Source: an uncultured Desulfobacterales bacterium
GTDB lineage: Bacteria; Desulfobacterota; Desulfobacteria; Desulfobacterales; JAFDCJ01
Reading direction: 5' to 3'
Assembly (NCBI GenBank): GCA_945787595.1
Contig: CALZJV010000125.1
Span: 1-13,696 of the forward strand
Length of the DNA stretch: 13,696 bases
The notes below the pieces were generated by a model. It was not told where the DNA came from. It searched no databases and saw only the letters and a program-made list of their open reading frames with translations. Numbering within the stretch: position 1 is the stretch's first letter; the number at the start of each line of letters is the position of its first letter. The position numbers and the translations under genes are program-made. Positions 6,690 to 13,584 of the stretch are shown here, piece by piece.

Positions 6690-7470
6690 GGCTGGATGAT
6701 TGAGATAAATAAGTTGATTGAGTTGATTAGGTTGATTGAGTTGATTAAGGGAAAGAAGTTGATTAAGTAAAATGATAGATTCGTTGATTTGTTGAATAGG
6801 TTAAAAAGTTGATTGGGCAAAATCAGGATAATACGCTTTTCAACTTAATCAACTAGTGAACCTAGTAACCTCAATCAACCCAATTAACCTAATAAACATA
6901 TATACTAATATAAAAACATGGCTTACAAATCATTTGAAGAATTAGAAGTCTACAAATCAGCAAGGGAGTTTAGAAAAGAAATATATAAATTAATTAAAGG
7001 ATTACCGCCGGAGGAAAAATACAATTTAAGCGGGCAAATGCGTCGAGCAGCGCTGTCGTTAACAAATAACATAGGGGAAGGGCACGGTCGCTTCTTTTAT
7101 CAAGAGAATATCCAGTTTTGCAGAATCTCTCGCGGATCCTTGATGGAACTAATAGACGACCTTAATACATGTATTGATGAGAAATACTTTGAGCATAGCT
7201 ATTTAGAGCAGCTCAAAGATGAAGCATACAGAATCAATAAGATGCTGAATGGATATATTGGCTATCTCAAAAAAAGAAAAGCTGAAGGTCCTGATTAATA
7301 TAGTTTCCTTGATGAACGAATCAACTTTATCAACCAGTTAACTTTATCAACTATTCAACTTAATAAACCAATAAACCAATCAATCCAATAACCCAATAAA
7401 CTCAATCAACTTAATCAACCAATCAACTAAATAAACCAGTTAACTAAATCAACTTAATAAACTAAATAAT
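6690..7470 (+). mobile_element. IVS-like element 2: four-helix-bundle gene in 9-base-period arms
   Basis: The left arm includes four exact-phase 9-base units, GTTGATTGA, GTTGATTAG, GTTGATTGA, GTTGATTAA (6713-6748), continuing as weaker copies to about 6810. A short complementary stretch, AACTTAATCAACTAGTGAAC and following, lies at 6843-6898 before the gene. A long right arm of AATCAACTT/AATCAACCA-type units covers 7311-7470 and ends just before the hairpin over the next gene's ribosome site. The reverse complement of the right arm is the left-arm vocabulary. The piece at 6690-6898 could be a hairpin by itself, so this may be two nested elements. Confidence 0.55.
6918..7298 (+). CDS. Four helix bundle protein, S23/IVS family (element 2)
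   Basis: A 126-residue intact member of the same family as the gene at 5501, but of a clearly different branch. Shared landmarks are ELEVYKSAREF at the start, KGLPPEEKYNLSGQMRRAAL between helices one and two, and NNIGEGHGRF followed by YQENIQFCRISRGSLMEL. ATG 6918 is the only sensible start; no Shine-Dalgarno is visible in the A/T-rich sequence before it. The function is unknown for the family, and small size and helix content suggest nucleic-acid or RNA-structure binding. The gene is enclosed by GTTGATT/AATCAAC tracts and reads in the direction of the EPS genes. Confidence 0.85.
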   Translation: MAYKSFEELEVYKSAREFRKEIYKLIKGLPPEEKYNLSGQMRRAALSLTNNIGEGHGRFFYQENIQFCRISRGSLMELIDDLNTCIDEKYFEHSYLEQLKDEAYRINKMLNGYIGYLKKRKAEGPD

Positions 7471-7485
7471 CTCACCAAAGGTGGG
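7471..7485 (+). promoter_or_regulatory. Hairpin over the ribosome site of the chain-length gene
   Basis: CTCACC-AAA-GGTGGG forms a six-pair stem (one wobble) whose right half contains the AGGTGG Shine-Dalgarno of the gene starting at 7491. It could reduce initiation. It is short, so the effect is uncertain. Confidence 0.35.
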
Positions 7486-7490
7486 AAATT

Positions 7491-9095
7491 ATGCCGGAAA
7501 AAACCGATACCATTAAAATAGATCACTATCTGGGCCTTGTGTTTAAACACCGCTGGCTGCTGATTATACCGTTTTGCATCGCCATGGTTGCCGGTATGTT
7601 TCAGGCCATCAGGCTGCCTAAAATTTACGAGGCCAAAACCCTGATTTTAGTCATGCCCCAGCGGGTCCCTTCGAATTACGTGCAATCCATCGTGACCGCC
7701 GACATCGATTCACGCATCAGCACCATCTCCGAGCAGATTTTAAGTCGCTCCAACCTGGAAAAGATTATCGAAAAATATGGTCTTTTTTCGTACCCGAAAA
7801 ACAGCGGGATGTTTTTAGAAGAAATGGTGGGTGCACTCCGCAGGCGCATCGAGATAAAAGTCAGCCGAGGTCGGCGAGGCTCGGATTCCTTTTCCATATC
7901 TTTTAGAGGATCACACCCAAAAACGGTGATGGAGGTCACCAACAGGCTTGCGGGTTCATTTATCGATGAAAATCTGAAGGTGCGGGAAGCGCAGGCTGTC
8001 GGGACCAGTGGTTTTCTGGCCGACGAGTTGAAAACCAAGCGCCAACGCCTGGAAGAAGTCGAACAAAAACTCAGAGAATACCGCCGTCAGTACATGGGGG
8101 AGCTGCCCGACCAGCTCGACGCCAATCTGAGAATCCTGGAAAGACTTCAGGCCCAGCTCAGTGAGCGGGAGCAAACCCTGCGTGATGAAAAATCCAGGTT
8201 GTCGGTGATTGAAAACCAGATCGAGGGCAACCGCAAGATCCTGGCGGAAAACAGGCTCACCGGGACGGTCTCCGAAGAAGGGGATGAGGTGAGTTTAGAA
8301 TTGCTCAGGGCCCAGCTCACCACTCTGAAAAGCAATTACACCGATCGACATCCTGACGTCATCAAGCTGAAGGCCAAAATCGCCGATCTTGAAGCCAATC
8401 ATCAAGCCGGCGCGTCGAATTTAACCGCGGAATCCCAGGCAAACGCTTCCGGGGACCCCGCCCTTCAGCTGGTTTCAAATACGCTCAATGACCTGATGCG
8501 GCAGCGCATAGAAATAAATACTGATATTAAAAATATCGGGATGGATATTGCGAAATTGAACCGCGAGATAAGGAAATACCAGGAGCGGGTGGAGAGAACC
8601 CCCGAACGGGAGCAGGAGCTGATGAAGCTGAGGCGCGACTATGAGAATAACCAGGAATCCTATAATTCACTGTTGAACCGTAAGCTCGAGTCCGAAATTG
8701 CCGTCAACATGGAAAAAAAGCAAAAAGGCGAGCAGTTTCGCATTGTCGATCGTGCCGCCCTGCCGCGCAAACCTGTATCACCGGACTTGAGAAAGTTGTT
8801 TTTGTTTTCGGTGGCGGCCGGTTTGGGCTTGGGTGCCGGGCTGATCTTTCTGCTCGATTTTATGAACACTTCCCTGAAACAACCCAAAGACTACGAATCT
8901 GAGCTGGGACTGGCGGTGCTGGCAACCATTCCAAAACTGCTAAGTCCCAAAGACAAAATATTGCGCCGGCTTAATCGGGGATTGACCGCGGTCTCGCTCG
9001 TCTTTGCCGCCGCTCTGACCGCCGGTTTTGGCCTGCTGATCCTGAAAGGGGTTGAACCCATGATGGAGCTGGCGGGTAAATACGTGAAGATCTAG
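7491..9095 (+). CDS. XrtA-type polysaccharide chain-length determinant (Wzz/GNVR co-polymerase)
   Basis: A 534-residue inner-membrane polysaccharide co-polymerase of the PEP-CTERM/exosortase-A locus type. The N-terminal Wzz domain has a membrane helix at about 22-40. A long periplasmic region follows, including charged coiled-coil segments around 180-300 and 330-420. A proline-rich PRKPVSP motif (425-431) leads into the second membrane helix (436-456). Unlike classical Wzz there is a further hydrophobic helix at about 497-519 close to the C-terminus, typical of this subfamily. It would set polymer length together with the tyrosine kinase encoded next. It has no cytoplasmic kinase domain itself. 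The start is ATG 7491 with AGGTGG six bases upstream. An IVS-like inverted repeat begins two bases after its stop codon. Confidence 0.88.
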   Translation: MPEKTDTIKIDHYLGLVFKHRWLLIIPFCIAMVAGMFQAIRLPKIYEAKTLILVMPQRVPSNYVQSIVTADIDSRISTISEQILSRSNLEKIIEKYGLFSYPKNSGMFLEEMVGALRRRIEIKVSRGRRGSDSFSISFRGSHPKTVMEVTNRLAGSFIDENLKVREAQAVGTSGFLADELKTKRQRLEEVEQKLREYRRQYMGELPDQLDANLRILERLQAQLSEREQTLRDEKSRLSVIENQIEGNRKILAENRLTGTVSEEGDEVSLELLRAQLTTLKSNYTDRHPDVIKLKAKIADLEANHQAGASNLTAESQANASGDPALQLVSNTLNDLMRQRIEINTDIKNIGMDIAKLNREIRKYQERVERTPEREQELMKLRRDYENNQESYNSLLNRKLESEIAVNMEKKQKGEQFRIVDRAALPRKPVSPDLRKLFLFSVAAGLGLGAGLIFLLDFMNTSLKQPKDYESELGLAVLATIPKLLSPKDKILRRLNRGLTAVSLVFAAALTAGFGLLILKGVEPMMELAGKYVKI

Positions 9096-9096
9096 A

Positions 9097-9142
9097 AAAA
9101 GATGAACATCGAACATCGAACGTCCAACATCGAACATCGAAT
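9097..9142 (+). repeat. Left inverted arm of element 3, 7-base period
   Basis: After AAAAGATG come five 7-base units: AACATCG, AACATCG, AACGTCC, AACATCG, AACATCG. The odd third unit AACGTCC is also present at the same place in the right arm. Confidence 0.85.
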
Positions 9143-9150
9143 AGGAAAAG

Positions 9151-9333
9151 ATGCAGAAACAGACATATGATCTGGAAGAAAGGCTGCTCGAGTATTCAGT
9201 GCGAATCTTGAAGATCGTTGAACAGCTAACAAATAACAGAGCAGGCAACCATGTTGCGGGCCAATTGTTAAGATCGGGAACTTCACCCTATCCAAACCAT
9301 GGCGAAGCCCAAGCAGCGGAGTCAAAGGGCTGA
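9151..9333 (+). pseudogene. Truncated four helix bundle gene, S23/IVS family (element 3)
   Basis: Sixty codons remain of a family normally about 115-130 residues long. What is left is well preserved: YDLEERLLEYSVRILKIVEQ (helix one), NNRAGNHVAGQLLRSGTSP, and YPNHGEAQAAES at the helix-two end. It then runs into Gly and a stop where the family would continue with DFI-type residues and two more helices. The start at ATG 9151 is supported by AGGAAAAG. The 75 bases after the stop do not restore the missing half in any frame I read, so this is a 3' deletion or replacement rather than a simple frameshift. A short two-helix product could still be made. Confidence 0.75.
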
Positions 9334-9409
9334 AAAGAAATAGTCATTGAGGGTTTAACATCATATTGTTCAAAACAAATAAAATAAAATTGCGGAGCAT
9401 AGCAACATT

Positions 9410-9455
9410 ATTCGATGTTCGACGTTGGACGTTCGATGTTCGATGTTCATCTTTT
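9410..9455 (-). repeat. Right inverted arm of element 3
   Basis: The reverse complement of 9097-9142 with a single difference: unit four is AACGTCG instead of AACATCG when read on the minus strand. Confidence 0.85.
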
Positions 9456-9491
9456 AGTATTATTTCAAATACTTAAAAAAAGGTAACTGTT

Positions 9492-10892
9492 TTGGGAAAA
9501 ATATCCAACGCATTGGGAAAATATGCCCAGGAACGCCAGGCCGCGCGCCTGCCAAAGTTAACCCGGGCAGATCGAGATGCTCTCCGGTCTTACAACCGCA
9601 AGACCGGTCATCTTTTTAACTCTGACGCTGCCGCAGGCAAGCTGGGCAACCATAGCATGGAAGTGCTCAAAGACACAGGCACGCTTCAGCGCTTGCTGAA
9701 ACACAAGCTGATTTTTCCCGGCGGAAAGCTTTCTCCCAAAGGTTTGGCTGCCGCTGAGCGACTGAAAGAACAGATCCAGGTGCATAAGCCTGCGAACGAT
9801 GCCGAAAGTAAACTCAAGCAAAAGATTATTGAAGACACCGACATCGACACCGGCGATGTCATTATTGAGTTGAACGAGGAATTCAGGCCGGACGATCCGT
9901 CAGGTGTGGTTGAAGCCTCTTCAAAAAAGGTGTTGCCCTTGCTAAAATGGCCGGGCGCGGCAAAATCCGGACCGACGCCGCAACCGGAAATTAAAGAGGC
10001 GTCTTCGGTCCCGCCACCGGCCGTCAAGGATAACGTTCTCGATCGTGGCAAACAGGGAACATCCACCGACGAAAATGAAAAAGTTGTGCCCGTGCCCGAT
10101 ATATCGCATAAAATGGCTGACAAAGAATTCGCGGAAGATCGATCCCCGGTCCCTGTGCCCGATGTCTCATTTGATGACAAAAAGCTGAGTAAAAACCTTG
10201 TCTCGCTGGTGAACCCGCAGTCTTACGAAGCGGAGCAGTTTAAAATGCTACGCAACACCATTTTGTTCCCGGTTGCGGGCGTTGCGCCCCAGTCTATTCT
10301 GGTAACCAGCGCCTGGCAGGGTGATGGCAAGTCGTTTGTGTCGGCAAACCTGGCTGTCAGCATTGCGATGAATATCAACAAGCACGTTTTGCTGATAGAC
10401 TGTGATCTGCGCAAACCCGACCTCCATCGAGTGTTTGGATTCGGCGATGTGCCCGGCTTGAGCGATTACCTTGCAAAGAGCCGGTCGCTTGACTCTATGC
10501 TGCTGAAGACCTCCGTAGAGAAATTAACGCTGTTGCCCACCGGGCCGATACCGCCCAACCCGTCCGAACTGGCGTCTTCGGAGCGGATGTCCGCCATGCT
10601 GCAAGAGGTCAAACAGCGTTATCAAGACCGATTAATTGTCATTGATTCGCCGCCCCCCGACTTGGCCGCCGAAACCAGTTTTCTGGCGAGACAGGTTGAC
10701 GGGATCTTACTCGTGGTCAAACACGGCAAAACCCCCAAAGAAGATGTCGCAGACCTTATGGAGACAGTGGGCTCCGATAAAGTTCTCGGCGTTGTAATCA
10801 ACCACCTGAACATGCCTTTATCGAGACGCTACGGGTATGGAAAGTACGGGAAATACAGCAGGTATGGGAAATACGGCAAGAGTAAGAAATAG
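9492..10892 (+). CDS. XrtA-associated tyrosine autokinase (BY-kinase)
   Basis: A 466-residue cytoplasmic bacterial tyrosine kinase, partner of the chain-length determinant. The ATPase core has Walker A (SAWQGDGKS, 273-281), Walker A' (LLIDCDLRKP, from 300) and Walker B (VIDSPPPD, around 384). The C-terminus is the autophosphorylation cluster, with Tyr447, 449, 452, 455, 458 and 461 in a YGKYGKY-type run. The N-terminal 120 residues form a helical extension (GKISNALGKYAQER), then a variable acidic linker with a duplicated PVPDxS motif. The start is TTG 9492 with AAAAGG upstream; the family begins with a similar M-x-K-I-x-x-AL segment. Phosphorylation of the tail is known to switch co-polymerase assembly in such systems. 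The linker is the least conserved part. Confidence 0.88.
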   Translation: MGKISNALGKYAQERQAARLPKLTRADRDALRSYNRKTGHLFNSDAAAGKLGNHSMEVLKDTGTLQRLLKHKLIFPGGKLSPKGLAAAERLKEQIQVHKPANDAESKLKQKIIEDTDIDTGDVIIELNEEFRPDDPSGVVEASSKKVLPLLKWPGAAKSGPTPQPEIKEASSVPPPAVKDNVLDRGKQGTSTDENEKVVPVPDISHKMADKEFAEDRSPVPVPDVSFDDKKLSKNLVSLVNPQSYEAEQFKMLRNTILFPVAGVAPQSILVTSAWQGDGKSFVSANLAVSIAMNINKHVLLIDCDLRKPDLHRVFGFGDVPGLSDYLAKSRSLDSMLLKTSVEKLTLLPTGPIPPNPSELASSERMSAMLQEVKQRYQDRLIVIDSPPPDLAAETSFLARQVDGILLVVKHGKTPKEDVADLMETVGSDKVLGVVINHLNMPLSRRYGYGKYGKYSRYGKYGKSKK

Positions 10893-11010
10893 CAAATGCC
10901 ACAACTGCCTCAATCCGAAAAAGTAAAGATCCAGGTCCAGAGGGCATGATTTGGACAAATACGATCGACAAAATTCGAAATCCGAATATCGAAATTCGAA
11001 ACAAATTTTA

Positions 11011-11175
11011 ATGACAAAAGACAGAAATTCTAAACAATATGATCTTGAGGATCGCACCCTTGAGTTTGCAAGGAGAGTAAGAAAATTTGTTAAGCTGCTT
11101 CCAAAAACTTTAGCAAATATTAAAGATGGGGTAAACAGTATTACAAAAGAGCATGTAGTGTTTTGGATATTTTAA
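11011..11175 (+). pseudogene. Truncated four helix bundle gene, S23/IVS family (element 4)
   Basis: About 54 codons are left. SKQYDLEDRTLEFARRVRKF and VKLLPKTLANIKDG match the first helix and the turn of a third branch of the S23/IVS family, in which about 70 more residues would follow. After KDG the sequence becomes unrelated (NSITKEHVVFWIF) and stops. The ATG at 11011 lies at the inner end of the left arm. No continuation is seen downstream; a REP-like hairpin begins 30 bases after the stop, so deletion and a second insertion may both have happened. Confidence 0.65.
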
Positions 11176-11204
11176 GCTTCTAATTTTGAATTTGCCTTTT
11201 GACT

Positions 11205-11272
11205 TGGTTCAGGGTGGTGAGTCCTTCGACTTTGCTCAGGACCGTGAGCCTGTCGAACGGCTGGCCGAACCA
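11205..11272. repeat. REP-like palindromic hairpin
   Basis: TGGTTC at the left end pairs with GAACCA at the right. Within, TTCGAC pairs with GTCGAA, and GCTCA with TGAGC. It resembles the CTTCGACAAGCTCAGG type of extragenic palindrome common in environmental bacterial genomes. Its GC content is far above its surroundings, so it looks like a later insertion into element 4. Confidence 0.7.
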
Positions 11273-11411
11273 TTTCGTATTTTGTATTTCAATTTTCCAG
11301 TTTTATCCGTATCAGGTTTTTGTCATTGGTAATTTTGTAATTCGAATTTGTTTCGAGTTTCAAGTTTCGCATTTCGAATTTATAAGCAGCCACAGGTAGG
11401 TACGTTAATAC

Positions 11412-11517
11412 GGCATTATCAGAATTATATAATAACCTTTGGGGCTTAGTGCCTTAGCTTGCCCAGTGAAATACTTGCCCAACCTGTCCAGTTGGGGGCA
11501 TAGTCCATTTCACCGGG
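11412..11517 (+). promoter_or_regulatory. Structured leader upstream of the sugar phosphotransferase
   Basis: Three stems can form. ATTAT (11415-11419) pairs with ATAAT (11429-11433). GGGC (11442-11445) pairs with GCCC (11461-11464). A nested stem has CCC-A-GTGAAAT (11462-11472) pairing with ATTTCAC-C-GGG (11507-11517) and, inside it, CCCAAC (11478-11483) pairing with GTTGGG (11491-11496) around a 7-base loop. The second and third compete for the same CCC. The last stem ends exactly before the GTG at 11518. I do not recognise a known riboswitch class. Confidence 0.45.
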
Positions 11518-11550
11518 GTGGCTAAAGTCATAAGTTTTTCTTATACTACC

Positions 11551-12948
11551 ATGCTGCAAATTTTTAAAAAATATTATCCCATGCGCAACATTTTCTTCGT
11601 TGCCGGCGAGGGTATCTTTATTTTTGTTTCGGTGCTGCTGGCGTCGGTGATCATCCTTGGTCAGGAATCGTTTGTTCTTAACCGCCAGCTGCTGATCAAA
11701 GTTTTTCTGATCACCGCTATCTGCCAGGCCTGTCTTTACTACAACGATCTTTATAATCTGAAAATCACCAACAGTTTCAACGAGTTAGGAATCCGTCTGG
11801 TCCAAGCCCTGGGATTTGCCGCTATTTTTTTGGCGGTTTTCTATATCCTGTTTCCGGATGCGATGATCGCAAGCGGCATTTTCTTCATCACCGTCTTTTT
11901 TACTATCCTGCTGATTGGATCGTGGCGTTTTGGTTACTCGCTGATCTTAAACCGGGGCTTGTTCAACCAGAAGATTATCCTGCTGGGCTCCGGGAATCTG
12001 ATTAAGGACATAAAACAGGAAATCAACGAGCGTCAAGATTGCGGCTATACGCTGGCACTCGAGGTTCCGGAAAACATGGGTGACGTTGACCTCAAAAATC
12101 CAGCAAGCACCCCGATTGTCTGTAAGCACAAATGCGAGGGGTTGTACGAAATGGCCGACGCCCTGGGAATTAAAAAGGTGATTGTCGATTTCAATGAGAG
12201 GAGGACCATTTCCCCGACCAAAGAACTATTAAAATGCCGTGTGGATGGGATCGATGTCATTGACGGCAACAGATTCTATGAAAACTTGACCGGCAAGCTA
12301 ACGGTTGAATCCCTCAATCCAAGCGGGCTTATTTTTTCCGGCGGGTTTCAGAAAACCCTCCTGCGCCGCTTTTTGAAGCGCTCGGTTGATTTGATGTTAT
12401 CTCTTTTTATGCTGATAATTTATTCGCCCCTGATTGTTATCACCGCGGTTTTAATCAAGATCGACTCCAAAGGACCGGTTATTTTTTCCCAAGAGCGGGT
12501 GGGGGCAAAGGGCAAAATTTATCGGATGCACAAGTTTCGTTCCATGGTTGCCGATGCGGAAGAACAAAGCGGACCCGTCTGGGCCCAATCTGATGATGAT
12601 CGCACTACTCGGATCGGCAAAATCATCAGAAGATTGCGGATCGATGAGATACCTCAGCTGTACAACGTCTTAAAGGGGGAAATGAGCTTTGTGGGACCGC
12701 GTCCTGAGCGGGAGTATTTTGTAAAACAGTTGGAAGACCTGATCCCATATTACACCATACGCTATACGGTCAAGCCCGGTATCACCGGCTGGGCCCAGGT
12801 ATGTTACGGCTACGGCGCATCCGTGGAGGATGCCGTCGAGAAGCTCAACTACGATCTCTTTTACATCAAGAATATGACAACCCTGATGGATGTTATGATC
12901 GTTCTGCGAACCATTAAGATCGTTCTTTTCAGTAATGGCTCGAGGTAG
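11551..12948 (+). CDS. XrtA/PEP-CTERM system polyprenyl-phosphate sugar phosphotransferase
   Basis: A 465-residue membrane enzyme that would transfer a sugar-1-phosphate from a nucleotide sugar to undecaprenyl phosphate, starting the EPS repeat unit. Several N-terminal membrane helices (about 10-140) are followed by a Rossmann-like middle domain (KIILLGSGNLIKDI). A further membrane anchor follows KRSVDLMLSLF. The catalytic domain has FSQERVGAKGKIYRMHKFRSM, the Asp365-Glu366 dyad in RIDEIPQLYNVL, SFVGPRPERE, and VKPGITGWAQV. The GYGASVEDAVEKLNYDLFYI signature marks the exosortase-locus subfamily. I prefer ATG 11551 because family members begin at MLxIFKxY. The frame is open from GTG 11518, which would add 11 residues but abuts a hairpin. 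Neither start has a good ribosome site. Confidence 0.88.
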   Translation: MLQIFKKYYPMRNIFFVAGEGIFIFVSVLLASVIILGQESFVLNRQLLIKVFLITAICQACLYYNDLYNLKITNSFNELGIRLVQALGFAAIFLAVFYILFPDAMIASGIFFITVFFTILLIGSWRFGYSLILNRGLFNQKIILLGSGNLIKDIKQEINERQDCGYTLALEVPENMGDVDLKNPASTPIVCKHKCEGLYEMADALGIKKVIVDFNERRTISPTKELLKCRVDGIDVIDGNRFYENLTGKLTVESLNPSGLIFSGGFQKTLLRRFLKRSVDLMLSLFMLIIYSPLIVITAVLIKIDSKGPVIFSQERVGAKGKIYRMHKFRSMVADAEEQSGPVWAQSDDDRTTRIGKIIRRLRIDEIPQLYNVLKGEMSFVGPRPEREYFVKQLEDLIPYYTIRYTVKPGITGWAQVCYGYGASVEDAVEKLNYDLFYIKNMTTLMDVMIVLRTIKIVLFSNGSR

Positions 12949-12973
12949 GATGGAGCCGTTGATAGAGTCGCCC

Positions 12974-12996
12974 GGGCAAAAAGTGTGTTTTTGTCC
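12974..12996 (+). terminator. Hairpin after the sugar phosphotransferase
   Basis: GGGCAAAAA-GTGTG-TTTTTGTCC is a nine-pair stem (one G-T) starting 26 bases after the stop. The U-run lies inside the stem and no U-tract follows it, so intrinsic termination is only possible. It may simply stabilise the 3' end. Confidence 0.45.
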
Positions 12997-13044
12997 GCGG
13001 ATTGTCTGCGGCCGTCTGCGTTTGTCGAGCGAGCGAAGCGAGCG
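12988..13044. repeat. GC-rich short-period tract and mirror repeat
   Basis: TTGTCCGCGGAT, TGTCTGCGGCC and GTCTGCGTTTG are three variants of an 11-base unit. They are followed by GCGAGCGAAGCGAGCG (13029-13044), which reads the same in both directions on one strand (a mirror, not a palindrome). No coding sequence. It resembles one arm of the elements upstream, without a visible partner. From here to 13389 I see no gene. Confidence 0.45.
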
Positions 13045-13142
13045 GGCGGCTGATTAGACATATTATTAAACAAAAAAATTAATAATTACAATAAGATAAA
13101 TAAAATCAAACCTTGTTATCGACCAGGCGGAGCTGTATCTGT

Positions 13143-13275
13143 ATTAGAAGATGTGAGACGTGATGTGAACATGGTGAGTTGTGAGAAGTGAAAGGTGAGA
13201 CGTGAGAAGTGAAAAGAAAATTGGGAAGTATATAGGGCTGTAGTTGTAATTTTGAATTATGAATTCTAAATTATG
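13143..13275. repeat. One-sided purine-rich low-complexity tract
   Basis: Variants of GTGAGAAGTGAAAGGTGAGACGTGA-like words run to about 13215. They are followed by AATTTTGAATTATGAATTC and a near-repeat to 13275. The style matches the left arm of element 1 (5268-5486) and the inner arm at 3255. No complementary right arm and no four-helix-bundle gene is seen downstream within the window. Confidence 0.5.
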
Positions 13276-13389
13276 AATTGAAAGGAAATAAAAAGAGAGT
13301 GAGACAGAATATCTTTGAATCTCTGACGATGAGAAAATTTTTCGATTTTTCGATTAAAGAATGAGCTATACTCCATAGGAGATATTTGA

Positions 13390-13473
13390 ATGGTAGATAA
13401 AATTTTAGTTCTCCGGAAGCTTTCGGAGCTAGATGAATACTATAAACAGAAATATTGTCGTTCACAATTATGA
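13390..13473 (+). pseudogene. HepT-like (DUF86) toxin, N-terminal fragment
   Basis: A 27-codon frame starts MVDKILVLRKLSELDEYYKQ, which resembles the first helix of HepT-like (DUF86) HEPN toxins, then stops after a few unrelated residues. AGGAG lies eight bases before the ATG. HepT proteins are normally about 110-140 residues and are paired with a MntA nucleotidyltransferase; neither the rest of HepT nor MntA is visible. The match is short, so chance similarity is possible, but the ribosome site and the start pattern together favour a genuine remnant. Confidence 0.4.
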
Positions 13474-13584
13474 TAAAGTTGACGCGGAGATTGTTGTCGG
13501 AATTTATCCTGTTTATCCAGGGTGAAATCTGTAGAGCTATTAATCTGGGGTAGGTCCGAAAGATCGAGCAGCGGTAGGCTTGTG

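Larger units (their letters stand above)
9097..9455 (+). mobile_element. IVS-like element 3: truncated four-helix-bundle gene between 46-base inverted repeats
   Basis: The arms at 9097-9142 and 9410-9455 are reverse complements at 45 of 46 bases and enclose a four-helix-bundle gene remnant. The left arm starts two bases after the stop of the chain-length gene; the right arm ends 36 bases before the kinase start. I see no clear target-site duplication. The transcript of the EPS genes would carry the whole element as a long hairpin with a roughly 270-base loop. Confidence 0.75.
10970..11381 (+). mobile_element. IVS-like element 4: truncated four-helix-bundle gene in TTCGAA-type arms, with REP insertion
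   Basis: The left arm (10970-11019) consists of 7-base units AAATTCG, AAATCCG, AATATCG, AAATTCG, then AAACAAATT and ATGACAAAA. The right arm (11317-11381), read on the minus strand, gives AAATTCG, AAATGCG, AAACTTG, AAACTCG, AAACAAATT and further on AATGACAAAA. The same order of words occurs in both arms with scattered mismatches and a small size difference. Inside lie a four-helix-bundle remnant and a REP-like hairpin at 11205-11272. Confidence 0.65.

Noticed and set aside
7311..7470. CRISPR array or tRNA-related repeat
   Set aside because: The unit is only 8-9 bases, degenerate and without spacers. It is the right arm of element 2.
9096..9455. Classical IS element or MITE with a transposase
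   Set aside because: The only frame inside is a four-helix-bundle remnant. There is no DDE or HUH motif, and the arms are internally periodic rather than typical transposase-binding ends.
11199..11399. 66-codon plus-strand frame
   Set aside because: It covers the REP-like hairpin and the right arm of element 4. There is no start context and no protein-like composition.
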